The notes under the pieces are model-generated. The model worked only from the letters and a program-made list of their open reading frames with translations. It ran no database searches and was not told the DNA's origin. From Pseudomonadota bacterium (GTDB lineage Bacteria > Myxococcota_A > Bradymonadia > Bradymonadales > GCA-2716585), in the NCBI GenBank assembly GCA_005804885.1, contig SYOX01000040.1, forward strand, positions 1-43,043: a stretch of 43,043 nt of DNA, given 5' to 3'. A program made the translations under genes and the position numbers. Position 1 is the stretch's first letter. Every line of letters begins with the position of its first letter. Shown here piece by piece: positions 15,910 through 24,276 of this stretch.

Positions 15910-16221
15910 CTATCCCTCGGAGGGCTTGTAGCGCGGCTTGGGGATGCTCGGCATCGTCGGCATGGTCGTCTCCATGTTGTTGTCCTCGCCTTCGATCAGC
16001 GCGAGCGTGAGCGGCTCGCCCTCCGGCGAGCGGGTCGGGATCCAGGGGCCGCCGTCGTAGTGCTGTCGCAAGTGGCCTCGGACCGCGAGATCGACGAGGG
16101 CCTTGTGGACCACCGCCTCGTCGCCTTGGATGAGCGACGCAGCCCGCTTGAGCGTCGGCGGCCCCTGGCGGTGCGTCTCCGCGATGATCGCCACGAGCAA
16201 GGTGCGTTGGATCTCCGTCAC
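15910..16221 (-). CDS. Small winged-helix-like protein
   Basis: About 103 residues from a GTG at 16219-16221 with GGAGGAG 6-7 bases upstream; an ATG at 16269 would add 16 residues but has no comparable ribosome site. Residues ~5-55 (QRTLLVAIIAETHRQGPPT, LKRAASLIQGDEAVVHKAL, VDLAVRGHLRQ) have the helix spacing of a winged helix-turn-helix followed by a wing (HYDGGPWIPT). The C-terminus is Pro/Met-rich (TMPTMPSIPKP). The sequence suggests a small DNA- or protein-binding regulator, but no close family is recognised. It diverges from the protease gene. Confidence 0.6.
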   Translation of the reverse strand: MTEIQRTLLVAIIAETHRQGPPTLKRAASLIQGDEAVVHKALVDLAVRGHLRQHYDGGPWIPTRSPEGEPLTLALIEGEDNNMETTMPTMPSIPKPRYKPSEG

Positions 16222-16466
16222 TTCGATCTCCTCCCTGTGTCTCGGGATGATAGGAAGGCTGGTCTTCATTCATTCTCTGACTCTGTTGATGGGCCTGTTC
16301 CATGAACTTGTCAATCTTGGCCGCTGGGGGAGAGGCGAGGGCGGCGCCCCTTGTTTTGTCGCCGCTGTTGACCCGGGAGGCCCCCATCCAAGAAGATGCG
16401 TTGAAGCCATCTGCCGACGCTCGCCCAGATCTGGCCAGCCCGTCGGTCCCTCACAAGGAGAACACC

Positions 16467-18809
16467 TTGAGCACGCGTTCGATCCTCTTTCTGATGATTT
16501 TCGCGCTCGCCTGCGCTTGCGACTCGGACCCGCCCACGCCTCCCGACCCCATCGCCCCGCCCAACGGCGCCGACAAGCCCGCCAACGGCGCTCAGGCCGC
16601 AGACGCCGGGGGCAACCCCGAGGGCAAGCTGCCCGAGGGCAAGCTGCCCGAGGGCAAGCCGCCTGAGGGCCAGACTGCGGAGAGCAAGCTGCCTGAGCTG
16701 GAGCTCAAGCGCGAGGCCGCGATCGCGAAGCTCGTCACCGAGCTGCTCAAGACCGACCACCTGCGCCGGATCACCATCGACGACGCCGTCTCGGAGCAGG
16801 CCTTCGACCTCTACCTGGAGCGCCTGGACCCGGCCCGGATGTTCCTGCTCGAAGAGGACGTCACGCGCCTCAAGAGCCACGCGAAGACCATGGACGACGA
16901 GCTGGCCGCGGGTCGCCTGAGCCTCTCGGAGGAGGGCGGCGCGCTCCTGAAGCGGCGCCTCGCCGTCGTCCGCAAGGCCGTTGAGGGTCACCTGAAGCAG
17001 CCCTTCGACACCACCATCGAGGAGACGCTGGAGACCGAGCCCGACAAGCGCCCCTGGTGCAAGACCGAGGCTGAGCTCAACGACCGCTGGCGCAAGGTCC
17101 TCAAGCTGGAGGTCATCCGCCGCGCCGCCCGCTACGAGGAGATCCTGGAGGCCCGCGACAAGGCCGCCAAGGAGGGCGACAAGCCCGAGGACGAGGACGT
17201 CCTCGACACCGCCCCCGCGACCCCCCAGGAGCGCGAGGTCAAGTCCCGCGAGCGCACCGCCAAGGACTACGAGGCCCGCTTCATCCGCCTTGAGCAGGAA
17301 GAGCACATCGACGACATCGAGCTCTTCATCAACGCCCTCGTCGGCGCCTTTGACCCCCACACCGTCTTCTTGCCCCCCGATCGCAAGGAGAACTTCGACA
17401 TCCAGATGAGCGGCTCGCTCGAAGGCATCGGCGCCGTCCTCCAGGTCCACGAGCACTACGTCCGGATCGTCTCCATCGTCCCCGGCAGCGCCAGCTGGCA
17501 GCAGGGCGAGCTGGAGGCCGGCGATCTCATCCTGAGCGTCGCCCAGAAGGGCAAGGAGGCCGTCGACGTCGTCGACATGCGCCTCCAGGACGTCGTCCAG
17601 CTCATCCGCGGCCCCAAGGGCACCGTCGTGACCCTGACCGTCAAGAAGCCCGACGACCGCGTCCTGGTCATCCCCATCACCCGCGACATCGTCAAGATCG
17701 AAGAGTCCTACGCCAAGGGCGCCGTCCTGAACACCCTGGGCGACGACGCGAAGATCGGCTACATCCAGTTGCCCAGCTTCTACGGCAACACCCGCAACGA
17801 GCCCAGCCTCACGCCCGAGCGCGGCTGCACTGAAGACGTCCGCAAGCTCCTGGATATATTCACGAAACGCGGCATCACCAAGGTCATCTTCGACCTGCGC
17901 GGCAACGGCGGCGGCCTCCTGAGCGCCGCCCGCACGATGTCCGGCCTCTTCATCGAGAAGGGCCCCATCGTCCAGACCCGCTCGGCCGACGGCCAGACCG
18001 AGATCCTCGAAGACTTCGACCCCACCGTCTCCTTCAACGGGCAGGTCATCGTCCTGGTCGACCGCTTCAGCGCCTCGGCCTCCGAGATCCTCGCCGGCGC
18101 CCTCCAGGACTACGGCAGGGCCCTGATCGTCGGCAGCCCCCAGACCCACGGCAAGGGCACCGTCCAGATGATCATGAGCCTCGACAGGATGGCCGACCCC
18201 TCCACCGTCGACGGCGCGCTGCGCCCCCTGGGCGTCCTGAAGATCACCCGGCAGCAGTTCTTCCGCGTCTCCGGCTCCTCCACCCAGAACAAGGGCGTCA
18301 TCCCCGACCTCATCTTCCCCGACCCCGTCGCCCACATCGAGTCCGGCGAGCGCTACCTCGACCACCCCATCCCCTGGAGCAGCGTCGAGGGCGTCCCCTT
18401 CAAGGCCTGGCAGAGCAAGCTCGACATCGCCACCCTCAACGCCCGCAGCAAGGCCCGCCAGAGCGCCGACGAGGCCTTCGAGCGCGACCGTCAGCGGGCG
18501 GAGTTCCTGGCGAAGCTGCGCGAGCAGAGCGTCGAGAACCTCAACCTCGAAAAGTGGAAGGCCGAGCGCAAGGCCGAGCGCGACCAGCTCGACGCCCTGA
18601 GCCCCGAGCAGAAGGACATCCCCCCCCGGATCGCCGTCGAAGAGCTGCGCTACACCGACGATCCCGCCCCCGTCGTCGACGACAAGTCCGAACGCCGCAC
18701 CGGCCAGCCCCGCAAGGACGCCTGGAAGGAGGACCTCATCCGCGACCACTGGCTCTCGGAGGCCATCCTCATCTTCAAGGACATGGCCGCCCCTCCCCCC
18801 ACCCCCTGA
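16467..18809 (+). CDS. C-terminal processing (tail-specific) protease, Prc/Tsp-like, S41 family
   Basis: About 780 residues from TTG 16467, which follows AAGGAG at 16455-16460; the upstream in-frame extension lacks a signal. The N-terminus is hydrophobic and ends near FALACAC, so a lipoprotein is likely (C16 or C18). A PEGK repeat linker (PEGKLPEGKLPEGK) follows. Then come a Prc-type N-terminal helical domain (DHLRRITIDDAVSEQAFDLY, LDPARMFLLEED), a PDZ domain with GSLEGIGAVLQ and VPGSASWQ, and the S41 core FDLRGNGGG, RFSASASEILAGALQDYGRA and HGKGTVQ. By alignment to E. coli Prc, S537 and K563 are the Ser/Lys dyad. A C-terminal DUF3340-like helical domain completes it. It trims or degrades periplasmic proteins by their C-termini, typically acting on envelope and cell-wall enzymes. 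Confidence 0.94.
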   Translation: MSTRSILFLMIFALACACDSDPPTPPDPIAPPNGADKPANGAQAADAGGNPEGKLPEGKLPEGKPPEGQTAESKLPELELKREAAIAKLVTELLKTDHLRRITIDDAVSEQAFDLYLERLDPARMFLLEEDVTRLKSHAKTMDDELAAGRLSLSEEGGALLKRRLAVVRKAVEGHLKQPFDTTIEETLETEPDKRPWCKTEAELNDRWRKVLKLEVIRRAARYEEILEARDKAAKEGDKPEDEDVLDTAPATPQEREVKSRERTAKDYEARFIRLEQEEHIDDIELFINALVGAFDPHTVFLPPDRKENFDIQMSGSLEGIGAVLQVHEHYVRIVSIVPGSASWQQGELEAGDLILSVAQKGKEAVDVVDMRLQDVVQLIRGPKGTVVTLTVKKPDDRVLVIPITRDIVKIEESYAKGAVLNTLGDDAKIGYIQLPSFYGNTRNEPSLTPERGCTEDVRKLLDIFTKRGITKVIFDLRGNGGGLLSAARTMSGLFIEKGPIVQTRSADGQTEILEDFDPTVSFNGQVIVLVDRFSASASEILAGALQDYGRALIVGSPQTHGKGTVQMIMSLDRMADPSTVDGALRPLGVLKITRQQFFRVSGSSTQNKGVIPDLIFPDPVAHIESGERYLDHPIPWSSVEGVPFKAWQSKLDIATLNARSKARQSADEAFERDRQRAEFLAKLREQSVENLNLEKWKAERKAERDQLDALSPEQKDIPPRIAVEELRYTDDPAPVVDDKSERRTGQPRKDAWKEDLIRDHWLSEAILIFKDMAAPPPTP

Positions 18810-18844
18810 ACCTCGATCCGCCCCCTTCAACCGACACCCGCCCG

Positions 18845-19056
18845 CCCCAGGCTCGCGCCCGGGGCTACAGGCCAGGGATGCCCCTTCGGGGCTGGCGACA
18901 GGAAGTCAACCTGCATGCGTCGTGTCCCAGACAACAACCGGCATGCTCAACACGGGCCTCGGAGATGAGGGACACACCCCATACCTGCTGACACCCCGTC
19001 GCCAGCCCCGAAGGGGCGTCCCTGGACAAATTGTAGCCCCAGGCGCGAGCCTGGGG
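18845..19056. repeat. Family A-related inverted-repeat element, copy 4 (short form)
   Basis: The left arm (18845-18869: CCCCAGGCTCGCG, CCCGGGGCTACA) is matched at 24 of 25 positions by the reverse complement of 19032-19056 (TGTAGCCCC, AGGCGCGAGCCTGGGG). Inside are a second pair, GATGCCCCTTCGGGGCTGGCGAC / GTCGCC AGCCCC GAAGGGGCGTC, and a ~100-bp core. The arms share their motifs with copies 1-3, but the core is more diverged; read on the minus strand it still has GGGTGTCAGC and AGGTTGACTTCCTG as in copy 3. It follows the protease stop by 35 bp. Confidence 0.85.
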
Positions 19057-19061
19057 GCTCG

Positions 19062-19275
19062 GCGGAGGGACCATGATCCCACCCATCGGAGCCGACCCGA
19101 CATGATCGACGTGCCCTCCCGCCCGATCCCCTCGGCGAAGGGACCATGATCCCACCCATCGGAGCCGACCCGCCGCGATCGACGTGCCCTCCGCCCGATC
19201 CCTCGGCGGAGGGACCGTGATCCCACCCGCCGGAGCCGACCCGTCATGATCGACGTGCCCTCTCGCCCGATCTTG
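19062..19275. repeat. ~72-bp tandem repeats beside copy 4
   Basis: AGGGACC recurs at 19066, 19139 and 19210 (spacing 73 and 71), each followed by TGATCCCACCC, GGAGCCGACCCG and ATCGACGTGCCCTC. The half-unit GCCGACCCG..GATCGACGTG is related to the 35-bp units at 42.9-43.04 kb. The array runs up to the 3' end of the convergent outer-membrane gene. No coding signal in 18810-19311. Confidence 0.85.
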
Positions 19276-19311
19276 TATCGCGTGGCAAGGGTTCCGCCAC
19301 TCATGCGATGG

Positions 19312-20454
19312 TCAGAGGCCGAGCATGAAGTAGAAGGCGGGCTCCTTCTGGAACATGTCGCCCTCGATGGGGGCGCTGAAGCCAAACGAGAGCTGGCCGA
19401 TGGGGGAGAGCCACCGCAGGCCGCCGAAGGCCGAGGTGTTGAAGTCCGTGCCGACGCCGTCGAGGGGATCGCGGACGGCGCCGGCCTCGACCCCGCCGAA
19501 GAGGGAGAGGCCGACGTCGGGAAACAGCGGGATGGTGAGGGTGGCATTGCCGACGGCGGCCTCGGTGCCGCCCAGCGGGATGTTGGCGCCGCCGGGATCG
19601 AGGGTGGGGCCGGTGGGGGCCAGGAGGTCGCCGCCGAAGCCGTGGGCGACGCCGAGCTTGAAGCGATCCAGCAGCGGCACGTCCGCGCCGCTCGGGGCGC
19701 GGATGGCGCCCGCCCGGCCGTTGAGCTGAAGATGGAAGCCGAAGGAGAGCGGGACGCCGAGGGCGGCGCTGGCCTCGAAGCGGGTGAAGCGGCTGTCGGA
19801 GCCGAGCCCCTCGAAGGTCCGCTCGATCTGCGCGCTCAGCCTCAGGCCGTCGAGCATCGGGCCCTCGTCGTCGGGGTTGGACAGGTAGTCCAGGCGCACA
19901 GAGAGGGCGGAGGTGGTCATGGCGCTGTCGCGACGCACGAAGTCGGGACCGCCGACGAGGGCCTGGCCGCCGTCGTCCACCTGGTCCAGATCGAAGCGGT
20001 GGCCGAGGGAGATCGACGTGTTGCGGTCGAGCTTGAGGCCGACGCGGGCGAGCGTCCCGTTGCGCAGCGCGCTCAAGGGGTGATCCGGCGACAGGAGCAG
20101 GTCGTGGGAGTGCGCGTTGAGTTCGAAGAAGAGGGGATCGATGAGGTCGGGCGCGGCGCCGAGGTTCAGATCCACGCGCGAGGCCATGGCCGAGAGGCTG
20201 GCGTCGAGCGCCAGGGAGAGGCCCTCGGCGCCGAAGAGGCGGCCATGGGAGAGGCCGGCGCTGGCGATGAACTGCTCGTGGTGATCGAAGCCCGCGCCGA
20301 TGGAGAATACTCCCGCAGGGGGCTCGCCCGACATCTCCAGCTTGATGCTTGGATGTGCTTGATCTTGTTGATCATCCTGGGCCGCAGCTTGTGAAGCGGG
20401 GAGCGCGAGGGCCAGGGTGAGGATGGAGAGGGTGAGGCTGGGTGCTTGTGCCAT
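19312..20454 (-). CDS. Omp85/BamA-like outer-membrane barrel without POTRA domains
   Basis: 380 residues. A signal peptide ends near SQAAAQ. The rest is beta-rich with alternating hydrophobic residues throughout. The C-terminal half has the Omp85 surface-antigen pattern: GGTEAAVGNATLTIPLFPDV, LSLFGGVEAGAV, DFNTSAFGGLRWLSPIGQLS, FGFSAPI. In BamA/TamA this is the G.e..vGn.elr.Pl...v....f.d.G.......g.GlrW.sPiGplr pattern. No POTRA modules precede it, so it is only the barrel. It may be a patatin-unlinked or assembly-independent Omp85 relative, or a transporter partner. ATG 20452-20454; a promoter lies at 20503-20530. The fold call is fair, the function unknown. Confidence 0.75.
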   Translation of the reverse strand: MAQAPSLTLSILTLALALPASQAAAQDDQQDQAHPSIKLEMSGEPPAGVFSIGAGFDHHEQFIASAGLSHGRLFGAEGLSLALDASLSAMASRVDLNLGAAPDLIDPLFFELNAHSHDLLLSPDHPLSALRNGTLARVGLKLDRNTSISLGHRFDLDQVDDGGQALVGGPDFVRRDSAMTTSALSVRLDYLSNPDDEGPMLDGLRLSAQIERTFEGLGSDSRFTRFEASAALGVPLSFGFHLQLNGRAGAIRAPSGADVPLLDRFKLGVAHGFGGDLLAPTGPTLDPGGANIPLGGTEAAVGNATLTIPLFPDVGLSLFGGVEAGAVRDPLDGVGTDFNTSAFGGLRWLSPIGQLSFGFSAPIEGDMFQKEPAFYFMLGL

Positions 20455-20502
20455 GGTTGGACCTGCAAAAGAGGGGCAGGCCCATGTCTCCTGGGTGGGG
20501 GC

Positions 20503-20530
20503 AGTGTAGCACAGCGGGCAGGGGAGGCAA
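20503..20530 (-). promoter_or_regulatory. Promoter of the Omp85-like gene
   Basis: Minus strand TTGCCT (20525-20530) and TACACT (20503-20508), 16 bp apart, ~50 bp before the ATG at 20454. It begins 10 bp after the end of the upstream SPFH gene, so the barrel gene can be transcribed separately. Confidence 0.55.
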
Positions 20531-20539
20531 GGGGGGCGA

Positions 20540-21802
20540 TCAGCCGCGGGGCAGCGTCAGGGCGTCGGGCTGGATGAGGCTGTGCAGGCCGGTGACGAGG
20601 CCGGCGAGGCTGCCCATGGGGGAGTCGGCGCCGATGGAGATCCAGCGGGCGTCCTTGATGGGCATGGCGGAGATGGCGCCGCTCATCTTCTCGATGACGA
20701 GGCGCTGGATCTCGTGCTGGCGGACGGCGTCGGACTTGGCCTCCTCGGCGGCGGCCAGCAGCAGGGCGACGTCGCGGCGGGCCTCGGCCTCGGCGCGGGA
20801 GTCTCCGAGGCGCTCGGCCAGCACGACCGCCTCGCGCAGGCGCCGGGCGGCCTGGAGGGCGGCCTCGCCGGCCTCGCGGGCCAGCGCCCGCTCGCCCTCG
20901 ATGGCCTGGGCCCGCAGGTTGACCTCGCGGTCGGCCTCCAGCGCCATCAGGCGCTGGTTGCGCTCGTGCTCAAGGCGCTGGCGCTCGATCTCGTGGCGCA
21001 GCGTAAGCAGCTCCGCCCGGCGCTGCTCCAACTCCAGGGTCGCGGTGGCCTCGGCGGCCTCGCGGTCGCGCCGGGCCGTGGCGTCCTCCAGCGCCAGCCG
21101 GGTGCGGCTCTCAAGCTCGCGCTGGCTGACCCGCTCGGCGGCCTCAAGCCGCACGCGGGCGGCCTCCTCGCGGATGAGCTCGAGCTGGGCGCTGCCCAGG
21201 TCCTTCATCACGGCGTCATCCTGCGCCCGGGTCTGGACGATCTCGACCTGGTCGACGCGCATCCCCAGACCCTCGGCCAGCGCCACCATCCGAGCCTCGA
21301 TCCCCTCGATGAGCCTGTCCTGGCGCAGGAGCAGGTCGTCGAGCGTGAGCGTCGAGGCGTGGCGCTGGACCTCGGCCGACATCAGCTTGCGGAAGGCGCG
21401 GTGCTGCGGGGTCGTCAGCAGGTGCTTGCGGCTCTGCATCGTCCGATCCTGGCCCTCGATGCCCACCAGCCCCATCTTGCGGTAGGCCCGGAAGGGCGCC
21501 TCCCCGCGCTCGTCGATGGACCAGAGCAAAAAGCCGTCCAGCACGACCGGCTGCCGGTCGAGGCTCAGCGCGTCGACCGTGAAGCTGACCCGCTGCATCG
21601 TGCTGGTGAAGCGCACCACCATGTCGCCCGGCCGACGCCACCGCGCGATCCCCACCCCGGCGTCGACCATGCGACCGTCGCGCAGCCGCAGGAGCCACTG
21701 ATCCGGCTGCGCCGCGATGTAGTAGGCCCGAAAGCCCGCCCTGCCCATCCACAAGAGCCCCACGACCAGCGCGACCCACAAGAGCATGGAAATGCCAGAC
21801 AT
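20540..21802 (-). CDS. SPFH/Band-7 (flotillin-like) membrane protein
   Basis: About 420 residues from ATG 21800-21802 (MSGISMLLWVALVVG), which has AGGAGAGGA upstream; the ATG at 21844 lies inside the preceding gene. One N-terminal membrane segment (~4-23) is followed by an SPFH domain (~25-200; FRAYYIAAQPDQWLLRLRDG, ALSLDRQPVVLDGFLLWSI, LGMRVDQVEIVQTRAQDDAV). Then comes a long Ala/Glu/Arg-rich coiled coil (~200-360) and a short C-terminal tail (SLAGLVTGLHSLIQP). Such proteins oligomerise on the inner membrane and organise lipid domains or protease complexes. It lies 17 bp after a tetR-type gene on the same strand, so they are an operon controlled by the site at 22483-22500. Confidence 0.88.
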   Translation of the reverse strand: MSGISMLLWVALVVGLLWMGRAGFRAYYIAAQPDQWLLRLRDGRMVDAGVGIARWRRPGDMVVRFTSTMQRVSFTVDALSLDRQPVVLDGFLLWSIDERGEAPFRAYRKMGLVGIEGQDRTMQSRKHLLTTPQHRAFRKLMSAEVQRHASTLTLDDLLLRQDRLIEGIEARMVALAEGLGMRVDQVEIVQTRAQDDAVMKDLGSAQLELIREEAARVRLEAAERVSQRELESRTRLALEDATARRDREAAEATATLELEQRRAELLTLRHEIERQRLEHERNQRLMALEADREVNLRAQAIEGERALAREAGEAALQAARRLREAVVLAERLGDSRAEAEARRDVALLLAAAEEAKSDAVRQHEIQRLVIEKMSGAISAMPIKDARWISIGADSPMGSLAGLVTGLHSLIQPDALTLPRG

Positions 21803-21819
21803 GTCGTCCTCTCCTCGTG

Positions 21820-22437
21820 TCAGGGGGAGCCCTGAGGTGTCCATCCAAGAAGACCTGCGGCCATCGCCCGGGCCGAAGGCGCCGCCGAGCCGCGCGGGAT
21901 CAGATCACGGGCCGAGGCCGCGACGCTGTAGTAACCCTGGATCAGCGCCATGAGCGCCGCGGCAGCCGCGCCAGGGTTCGCAGGCCTGAAGACCCCCTGC
22001 GACACCCCCAGCTCCAGCACCTCCCGCAGCTTCGCCGTCGTCCCCGAGAGCGCCTCGGCGAAGGCCGCCCGCACCTCGGGGCTTCGCAGGCTCTCGCTGC
22101 CGACGAAGACCCAGGCCGCCACCGCGTCCGGGTCCGCGCTGGCGCCGACCGCCAGGTGCACGTCGATGAACGCGCTCAGCCTCGCCCCGGCCTCGCCGCC
22201 AGCCTCCACCAGCGCCGCCTCCAGGCGACCCGAGTGGCGCTCCATGAGCTCGCCCACCATGGCCAGCAAGATCGCGCGCTTGTTGGAGAAGTGGTAGTGC
22301 ACCAGCCCTGGCGTCAACCCCGCCTCCTGCGCGATCTGCGCCGTCGTCGCCCCGTCGTAGCCCTCCGTCGCCATCACCCGCATCATCGCCGCCGCGATCT
22401 GCCGCCGCCTCGCCTCCTTGTTCGATGGTCTCCCCAC
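21820..22437 (-). CDS. TetR-family transcriptional repressor (BetI-like)
   Basis: 205 residues from GTG 22435-22437, with GGGAGGGAG upstream. The N-terminal HTH is clear: IAAAMMRVMATEGYDGATTA, QIAQEAGLTPGLVHYHFSNK, followed by a helical ligand domain with FIDVHLAVGASADPDAVAAW. The pattern is closest to BetI/AcrR-like repressors whose C-terminal domain senses small molecules. Ligand unknown. A perfect 8+2+8 palindrome overlaps its promoter, so autoregulation is likely. The SPFH gene is 17 bp downstream, and the divergent chalcone-isomerase-like gene shares the 228-bp intergenic region, so it may control all three. Confidence 0.92.
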   Translation of the reverse strand: MGRPSNKEARRRQIAAAMMRVMATEGYDGATTAQIAQEAGLTPGLVHYHFSNKRAILLAMVGELMERHSGRLEAALVEAGGEAGARLSAFIDVHLAVGASADPDAVAAWVFVGSESLRSPEVRAAFAEALSGTTAKLREVLELGVSQGVFRPANPGAAAAALMALIQGYYSVAASARDLIPRGSAAPSARAMAAGLLGWTPQGSP

Positions 22438-22482
22438 GATAACTCGCCGCTCCCTCCCTGAGTCCTCTCATGACCTTCCAGA

Positions 22483-22500
22483 ATTGGTTGGTCAACCAAT
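22483..22500. promoter_or_regulatory. TetR operator in the divergent promoter region
   Basis: ATTGGTTG-GT-CAACCAAT: perfect 8-bp inverted arms around a 2-bp centre, touching the -10 hexamer of the tetR promoter at 22500. This is the classic form of a TetR-family operator (TTGGTTGaCCAACCAA type) and sits where binding would block RNA polymerase. Confidence 0.82.
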
Positions 22501-22528
22501 CAATAAATTCGTCGTCGTCCTCTGTCAA
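22500..22528 (-). promoter_or_regulatory. Promoter of the tetR-SPFH operon
   Basis: Minus strand TTGACA (22523-22528) and TATTGA (22500-22505), 17 bp apart, the best -35 match in the window. Transcription would start inside the operator palindrome. A weaker plus-strand TTGACT at 22576-22581 could serve the divergent gene. Confidence 0.75.
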
Positions 22529-22665
22529 GCGACCAAATCGCCCAGGCTCTCTTGAGCCCCTGATCGGCAAGCGCCTTGACTCCAACGGGGGGAGGGCGTC
22601 TGATGGCGAGGAAGCCACCCTTGACCACCAGCGCGTCGCTGGCGCGCGAGCCGGAGCGTGCCATC

Positions 22666-23217
22666 ATGAAGAGAGTCGTTGTTTTGGCGATCGTCCTTGC
22701 CTTGTGGGGTGCGGGCTCGGCCTGGGCCGGGGAGCTCGAAGGGGTCAAGATGCCCGACAAGGCCACCGTCGGCGGCCAGGCGCTCGTGCTCAACGGCATG
22801 GGCCTGCGCGAAAAACTCACCGTCGACGTCTACGTCGGGGGGCTCTACCTGGAGGCGAAGACCAAGGACGGCGGCGCGGCCATCAGCCAGGACAAGGCCA
22901 AGCGCATCGTCATGCACTTCGTCCGCGACGTGGACAAGGGACAGCTGGTCGACACCCTGCGTGACGGCATCAAGAAGAGCGCCGACGCCACCGTGGCCAT
23001 GAAGAGCTTCGACAAGATGTCCGCCTGGATGCGCGACGTCAAAGGCAACGACGAGATCGTGATCGACTATACCCCCGGCAAGGGCACCTCCTTCGCCTTC
23101 AACGGCAAGGTCGCCGGCACCATCGAAGGCATCGAGTTCATGCGCGCCATCTGGAGCATCTTCCTGGGCGCCAACCCCGCCGACGAGGCCCTCAAAAAAG
23201 GGATGCTCGGCAAGTAG
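22666..23217 (+). CDS. Secreted chalcone-isomerase-fold protein
   Basis: 183 residues from ATG 22666 (MKRVVVLAIVLALWG), GGAG 12 bases upstream; the longer in-frame start at 22576 would bury the signal peptide. The signal peptide ends AGSAWA. The mature part has the chalcone isomerase-like (Chalcone_3) pattern: VGGQALVLNGMGLREKLTVD, VYVGGLYLE, KRIVMHFVRDVDKGQLVDTL, DYTPGKGTSFAFNGKVAGTI, FMRAIWSIFLGANPADEALK. In bacteria such proteins are periplasmic and are not flavonoid enzymes; fatty-acid or other ligand binding is proposed for the fold. It is divergent from the tetR-SPFH operon. Its last 26 bp overlap the convergent dipeptidase gene. Confidence 0.88.
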   Translation: MKRVVVLAIVLALWGAGSAWAGELEGVKMPDKATVGGQALVLNGMGLREKLTVDVYVGGLYLEAKTKDGGAAISQDKAKRIVMHFVRDVDKGQLVDTLRDGIKKSADATVAMKSFDKMSAWMRDVKGNDEIVIDYTPGKGTSFAFNGKVAGTIEGIEFMRAIWSIFLGANPADEALKKGMLGK

Positions 23218-24226
23218 CCGATCCGCCGCGCGCAAGCCCCCCCAGGTGACGGCGCAGGTTGCCCCGCACCAGGGCCTCGATCACCTCGGCCTCGAAGTCG
23301 CCCAGCAGCCCCTGGAGCGACGGGTGGCAGGCCGCCGTCTCGTATCCATCGAAGAAGAAGGTGGCCTTCGTCGGCGTCGGCAGATCCTCGGCGCAGAAGA
23401 AGTCCGTCCCCAGACAGACGCTCCCGCCCAACCCCAGCCCCAGCGCCCGCTCGACGTGCCGCCCGAAGTCCTCGATCCCCTCGCCGACAAAGCCCTTGAT
23501 CAAGGTCAGGCCGATCACCCCGCCCAGGCGCGCGATCTCCTGAGCGATCTCGTCGGGCAGGTTGCGGGCGTGCCCACGAACCTCGCGCAGGTTGCTGTGG
23601 CTGGCGATCACCCTCAAACCCGACAGCGAGCTGTTCACCCGATCGAGGATGTCTCCGGCCAGCTTGTCCGACGTGTGGCTCAGGTCCGCCGCGATCCCCA
23701 GCTCGCACATCCCCTCCAGCAGCGCCGCGCCGTCCTCCTTGAGCCCCACGCCCTGCGCGCCATTGCCGCCCCCGAAGCGGTTCTCCAACGCCCAGGTCAA
23801 GCTCAAATAGACCAGCGGGCCGAAGCGAGCCTGGATCTCCGACAGGCGCCCAAGCCCGACCTCGACGGGCTCGTCGCGCCCAAAAAGCGCCGACGCGTTC
23901 TCGATCGCCAAGGCCACCCCGATCCGACCCTCCTCGCCCTCCGACCCGTCTTCCGGCCCGCCCTCCGGCCCGCGATCGCCAAAGATCGCCTCGAAGTGCG
24001 CCCCGTGCTCCCTGAGCAGCCCACCGTAGGCTTCGATCTGGGCCAGCCCCCGCGTCGGAACTGGCGTCTCCGACGGCACATAGACCGGCAGGACCTGGAT
24101 CTCCACACCCCCGCCCCTCATCTGCGGCAGCGAGCTCCTCGATCGCGGATCGTCCAGACCGCGCCCCTCGCCGCCCGCCAGAAACGCCAGCAGATCGCAG
24201 TGCAGATCCGCAACTTTATGGATCAT
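23192..24226 (-). CDS. Membrane-dipeptidase-type (M19) peptidase
   Basis: 344 residues, ATG 24224-24226. The M19 metal ligands are visible: H9 and D11 in DLHCD, the bridging Glu in VALAIENAS, His in AADLSHTSD, and His in VIASHSNLR; the downstream GTDFF matches the family's GsDfDG position. M19 enzymes are dizinc dipeptidases hydrolysing dipeptides, including D-residues and some beta-lactams. No signal peptide is seen, so it is probably cytoplasmic. Its stop codon lies inside the 3' end of the convergent gene (26-bp overlap). The 24227-24276 leader is short and leads straight into a family B element, so its promoter must lie inside or next to that repeat. Confidence 0.92.
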   Translation of the reverse strand: MIHKVADLHCDLLAFLAGGEGRGLDDPRSRSSLPQMRGGGVEIQVLPVYVPSETPVPTRGLAQIEAYGGLLREHGAHFEAIFGDRGPEGGPEDGSEGEEGRIGVALAIENASALFGRDEPVEVGLGRLSEIQARFGPLVYLSLTWALENRFGGGNGAQGVGLKEDGAALLEGMCELGIAADLSHTSDKLAGDILDRVNSSLSGLRVIASHSNLREVRGHARNLPDEIAQEIARLGGVIGLTLIKGFVGEGIEDFGRHVERALGLGLGGSVCLGTDFFCAEDLPTPTKATFFFDGYETAACHPSLQGLLGDFEAEVIEALVRGNLRRHLGGLARGGSATCRASLF

Positions 24227-24276
24227 CGTAGCCCCTCCTCATGGGCAGCTTTACTCGGCGAGGATCCCCCGCCCGA

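Noticed and set aside
16311..18830. 839-codon open frame antisense to the Prc-type protease
   Set aside because: Low-complexity Leu/Gly/Asp/Glu-rich composition; the sense strand encodes a full S41 protease with catalytic motifs.
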